Assembly: GCF_004362195.1 (NCBI RefSeq)
Contig: NZ_SNWG01000001.1
Location: 2,480,001 to 2,544,000, forward strand
Direction of reading: 5' to 3'
Origin: Microbacterium sp. BK668
GTDB lineage: Bacteria > Actinomycetota > Actinomycetes > Actinomycetales > Microbacteriaceae
Length of the DNA: 64,000 nt
Below, in pieces: positions 61,853-64,000 of this stretch. The notes under the pieces were generated by a model, which saw nothing but the letters and a program-made list of their open reading frames with translations, made no database searches and was not told the DNA's origin. The translations under genes were made by a program, and so were the position numbers. Numbering within the stretch: the stretch's first letter is position 1; the number at the start of each line of letters is the position of its first letter.

Positions 61853-61873
61853 ATCTCTTTGCGGTTGTACCGT
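61845..61873 (+). promoter_or_regulatory. Promoter of the regulator-MFS operon (-35 and -10)
   Basis: TTGCAA (61845-61850), 17-base spacer, TACCGT (61868-61873), then GCAGGT (6 bases) and ATG 61880. This is the only promoter in the window with both a good -35 and leaderless spacing. Confidence 0.65.
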
Positions 61874-61879
61874 GCAGGT

Positions 61880-62512
61880 ATGGACGAGACGGAGCGCACC
61901 CCCTCGACGGCCGAGCGCGTGGAGGACCGCCACGCTCAGGATCGCGTGCTCGACAGCGGCGCACTGCGGGCGCTGGCGCACCCGCTCCGGGTCCGCATCT
62001 ACGACATCCTCAGCCAGTACGGTCCGCAGACGGCCAGTTCGCTCGCGGAGCGTCTGGGCGAGTCGAGCGGGTCGACGAGCTACCACTTGAGGGCCCTGGC
62101 CAAGCACGACCTCATCCGCGAGGTGAGCGGGCGCGGATCGGCGCGCGAACGCTGGTGGGAGCGGCCGGTCGGGGGCGTGTCCTTCGCCAACGGCGAAGCG
62201 GTCAAGACGCCGGCCGGACGGGCGGCGACCCAGATCGTCATGAACGAGTTCTTCCAGCTCCGCCAGGAGCAGCTCCTGCGCTTCATGGACCGGAGCCTGG
62301 GAGAGGAGAAGGGTCCCTGGCAGGAGGCCAGCATGATCTCCACCGCGACCGCCCGCCTCACTCCGGAGCAGAGCGCCGAGCTGACCCGCAGCATCATGGC
62401 CTTGATCGACGAGGCCGTGGACAAGTACCGAAATCAGACCGGGGACGAGGTCCGGCCCGTGACCATCCGTGCCGACGTCTTCCCCCTCCCCGACTTGGAG
62501 GATCAGTCATGA
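61880..62512 (+). CDS. ArsR-like winged-helix transcriptional regulator
   Basis: A 210-residue regulator: winged helix at about 26-95 ([40 protein letters not shown] as helix-turn-helix) and a helical C-domain ([20 protein letters not shown]). No metal-binding Cys motif of classical ArsR proteins is present, so it senses something else. It is first in a coupled set with a 65-aa protein and an MFS exporter, which it probably represses, along with itself, through the TGCAAA array. Confidence 0.88.
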   Translation: MDETERTPSTAERVEDRHAQDRVLDSGALRALAHPLRVRIYDILSQYGPQTASSLAERLGESSGSTSYHLRALAKHDLIREVSGRGSARERWWERPVGGVSFANGEAVKTPAGRAATQIVMNEFFQLRQEQLLRFMDRSLGEEKGPWQEASMISTATARLTPEQSAELTRSIMALIDEAVDKYRNQTGDEVRPVTIRADVFPLPDLEDQS

Positions 62513-62706
62513 CCGCCGTGACCTCGCACCGGATTCCCACCACGCCGATCGACCGGGCGCTGCTGCGCGCGGCATCCGCTCTCGACGCGTTCGTGGCCCA
62601 CCGCGTACAGCGCCGCTCGGTCGCGGTGCCCGTTGCGGCCACCGCGCACGACGCCGCCCGCAGCCGCGCGCAGGCACTCGGCGCGATCGGCATCATGCCG
62701 CGATGA
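62509..62706 (+). CDS. 65-aa protein between regulator and exporter
   Basis: A 65-residue basic, Ala/Arg-rich protein ([37 protein letters not shown]) without recognised domain or membrane segment. It overlaps the regulator stop by four bases and the MFS start by four bases (ATGA at both ends), so it is translated in step with both. It may be a small accessory of the exporter or a coupling device; nothing further is seen. Confidence 0.65.
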   Translation: MTAVTSHRIPTTPIDRALLRAASALDAFVAHRVQRRSVAVPVAATAHDAARSRAQALGAIGIMPR

Positions 62707-64000
62707 CCATCCATTCCGAGGCGACGGAAGAGTCGGCCGCCGAGCGGGGACGCACGCCCCCGCTCGGTCGCGACTTCGGGAAGCTGTGGACCGCCGCCGC
62801 GTTCAGCAATCTCGCCGACGGCCTGGGACGCACGGCGGTTCCCCTCATCGCGACGACGCTGACCCGGGATCCCCTCGCCATCTCGGTGATCGGGGCTCTC
62901 GCCTTCCTGCCGTGGCTCGTGTTCGGGCTGCCGGCGGGGATGATCGTCGACCGGTTCGACCGCCGCATCGTGATGGCCGTCGCGAACACCATCCGGGGCG
63001 GTGTCGCGCTGTGGCTGGCGATCCTGACGGTCACCGGGGGTCTCGAGCTCTGGGCGCTCTTCCTCGGCACGCTGATCTTCGGCCTCGGCGAGACGCTCTT
63101 CGACAACGCGACGAACGCCGTCATCCCGGGCGTCGTCCGGCGATCGCAGCTCGATCGCGCGAACGGCCGGATGCAGGCGGCGCAGGTGACCATCGACATG
63201 TTCATCGCGCAGCCGATCGCCGGCGTGCTGTTCGCCGTCTCGCTCGCGCTGCCGCTCTGGATCGGATCGGCCGGATACATCGTGCCCATCGTGCTCGCGC
63301 TGCTGCTGCCGCTCTCGGCGGCGCGTGCGCTGAACGAAGAGCGAGTGCAGGATGCCGGGGCTCCGGATGTCGCGTCGGCCGGACCGATCGCCGAACCCGT
63401 GCCCGCCCCGCCGTCGCGCTCCGCGACGAGCGCGGGCGAGGCCGTCGCCTACCTGTGGCACCACCGGTACCTGCGGGCGATGACGATCTACACGGCACTC
63501 GTCGGCAGCGCGCTGTCGTTCGCCCAGGCCGCCACCATCCTCTACTTCCTCGACGAGCTGGGTGTGCAGCCCTATGCGATCGGCTTCGTCACCGCGGGGA
63601 TCGGCGTCGGCGCGCTCGGCGGTTCGCTCGTCGCCCCGCGGCTCGTCGCGCGGTTCGGCCGCGGCGGCGTCATGCTGGGCGCCAACATCGGGGCGGCGGT
63701 GGGCCTCGGACTGACGGGCGTCATGCCCGAGGTGTGGTCGGCCGCCATCGCCTATGCGTTCGGCGCCTTCTCGATCTCGGTGTGGAATGTGCCGTGGGGC
63801 GCGCTGCGTCAGCAGATCGTGCCGCCTCGACTCTTCGGCCGCGTGCTCGGCATCATCCGCACGTGCACGTGGGGGATGTTCTCGGTGGCGACGATCCTGG
63901 GCGGCTGGGTGGCCCAGACCTCGCTCCGGCTGCCGTTCGTGACGGCAGGCGTCTTCATCCTTCTCGCGACGGTCTGCGGCGCGCACCTTCTCCTCGTCGG
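62703..64000 (+). CDS. MFS transporter (partial, runs off the window)
   Basis: The first 432 codons are open to the window end, so no stop is visible. About eleven hydrophobic segments are present; the loop after the second is the MFS motif A variant [13 protein letters not shown], and [20 protein letters not shown] resembles motif C-like glycine spacing. The pattern matches the Macrolide-efflux/Bacillibactin-type (MefA-like, DHA3) exporters. Position behind a local repressor fits a drug or metabolite exporter; the substrate is unknown. Confidence 0.9.
   Translation, partial: MTIHSEATEESAAERGRTPPLGRDFGKLWTAAAFSNLADGLGRTAVPLIATTLTRDPLAISVIGALAFLPWLVFGLPAGMIVDRFDRRIVMAVANTIRGGVALWLAILTVTGGLELWALFLGTLIFGLGETLFDNATNAVIPGVVRRSQLDRANGRMQAAQVTIDMFIAQPIAGVLFAVSLALPLWIGSAGYIVPIVLALLLPLSAARALNEERVQDAGAPDVASAGPIAEPVPAPPSRSATSAGEAVAYLWHHRYLRAMTIYTALVGSALSFAQAATILYFLDELGVQPYAIGFVTAGIGVGALGGSLVAPRLVARFGRGGVMLGANIGAAVGLGLTGVMPEVWSAAIAYAFGAFSISVWNVPWGALRQQIVPPRLFGRVLGIIRTCTWGMFSVATILGGWVAQTSLRLPFVTAGVFILLATVCGAHLLLV

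Noticed and set aside
61100..61879. N-terminal extension of the ArsR-like regulator reading back through the M3 peptidase gene
   Set aside because: The extension crosses the operator array and promoter and is antisense to a clear peptidase gene; ATG 61880 has perfect promoter spacing.

Overview
The window is a gene-dense stretch of high-GC actinobacterial chromosome, most likely from the family Microbacteriaceae and probably Microbacterium or a close relative. This rests on the base composition, heavy use of GTG starts, and gene content and order: rpsB-tsf-pyrH-frr-cdsA; a gatCAB-dinB run; a paired clpP1/clpP2 next to clpX; an oligoribonuclease; GlgE-type glucan metabolism; and an actinobacterial ferrochelatase with candidate cluster-binding cysteines. 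The genus is an inference. I see no insertion sequence, prophage, CRISPR array or integron, and no gene-free stretch longer than about 240 bases.

Layout. 1-4.2 kb: end of rpsB, then tsf, pyrH, frr, cdsA and a DivIVA-repeat protein. 4.3-10.2 kb: a secreted transglycosylase-like protein, a small Cys/His protein, an alpha/beta hydrolase, an AI-2E-family permease, a large membrane-anchored protein and a thioredoxin/TPR protein. 10.3-16.7 kb: glgX, glgE and glgB on the minus strand. 16.8-29.4 kb: cysteine desulfurase and mnmA (tRNA thiolation), ligA, a DUF4262 protein, a fatty acyl-CoA ligase (minus), gatC-gatA-gatB, dinB, a GerW/YtfJ-like protein and a P-loop kinase-like protein. 29.4-31.4 kb (minus): DUF2017 protein, clpS, a metallopeptidase, tRNA-His, orn and tRNA-Arg. 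31.6-35.6 kb: small proteins, a divergent YczE/MocR pair, a putative SOS-controlled small gene, a short SSB and a lipoprotein. 35.8-45.7 kb: ettA, two thioesterases, a flavin dehydrogenase, a truncated haemoglobin, an MscS channel and pepN. 45.9-54.2 kb: ferrochelatase, rpiB, a Nei-type glycosylase, a PaiB-like protein, an amidohydrolase, dps, a gamma-carbonic anhydrase-like protein, small proteins, tRNA-Gly, a hydrolase and tRNA-Pro. 54.3-58.6 kb: tig, clpP1, clpP2 and clpX. 58.7-64 kb: a broken serine hydrolase, an M3 oligopeptidase, and a coupled regulator / 65-aa protein / MFS exporter set cut by the window end.

How the genes work together. Several neighbourhoods form functional sets: translation factors and pyrimidine supply; glucan building and trimming; sulphur delivery to tRNA; amidotransfer to mischarged tRNA; nascent-chain folding and ClpXP/ClpS proteolysis; and a drug-exporter-like operon under a local repressor.

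The most notable non-coding signal is a recurrent -10 hexamer (TAGACT, TAGTCT, TAATCT, TAGGNT and similar) placed 6-7 bases before the start codon of some eighteen genes. This implies widespread leaderless transcription. Other signals are a three-copy TGCAAA array at exact 14-bp steps overlapping the -35 of the regulator gene, a near-consensus SOS box over a small gene's -10, short tandem repeats lying on stop codons, and an abundance of the 7-mer GGATGCC.
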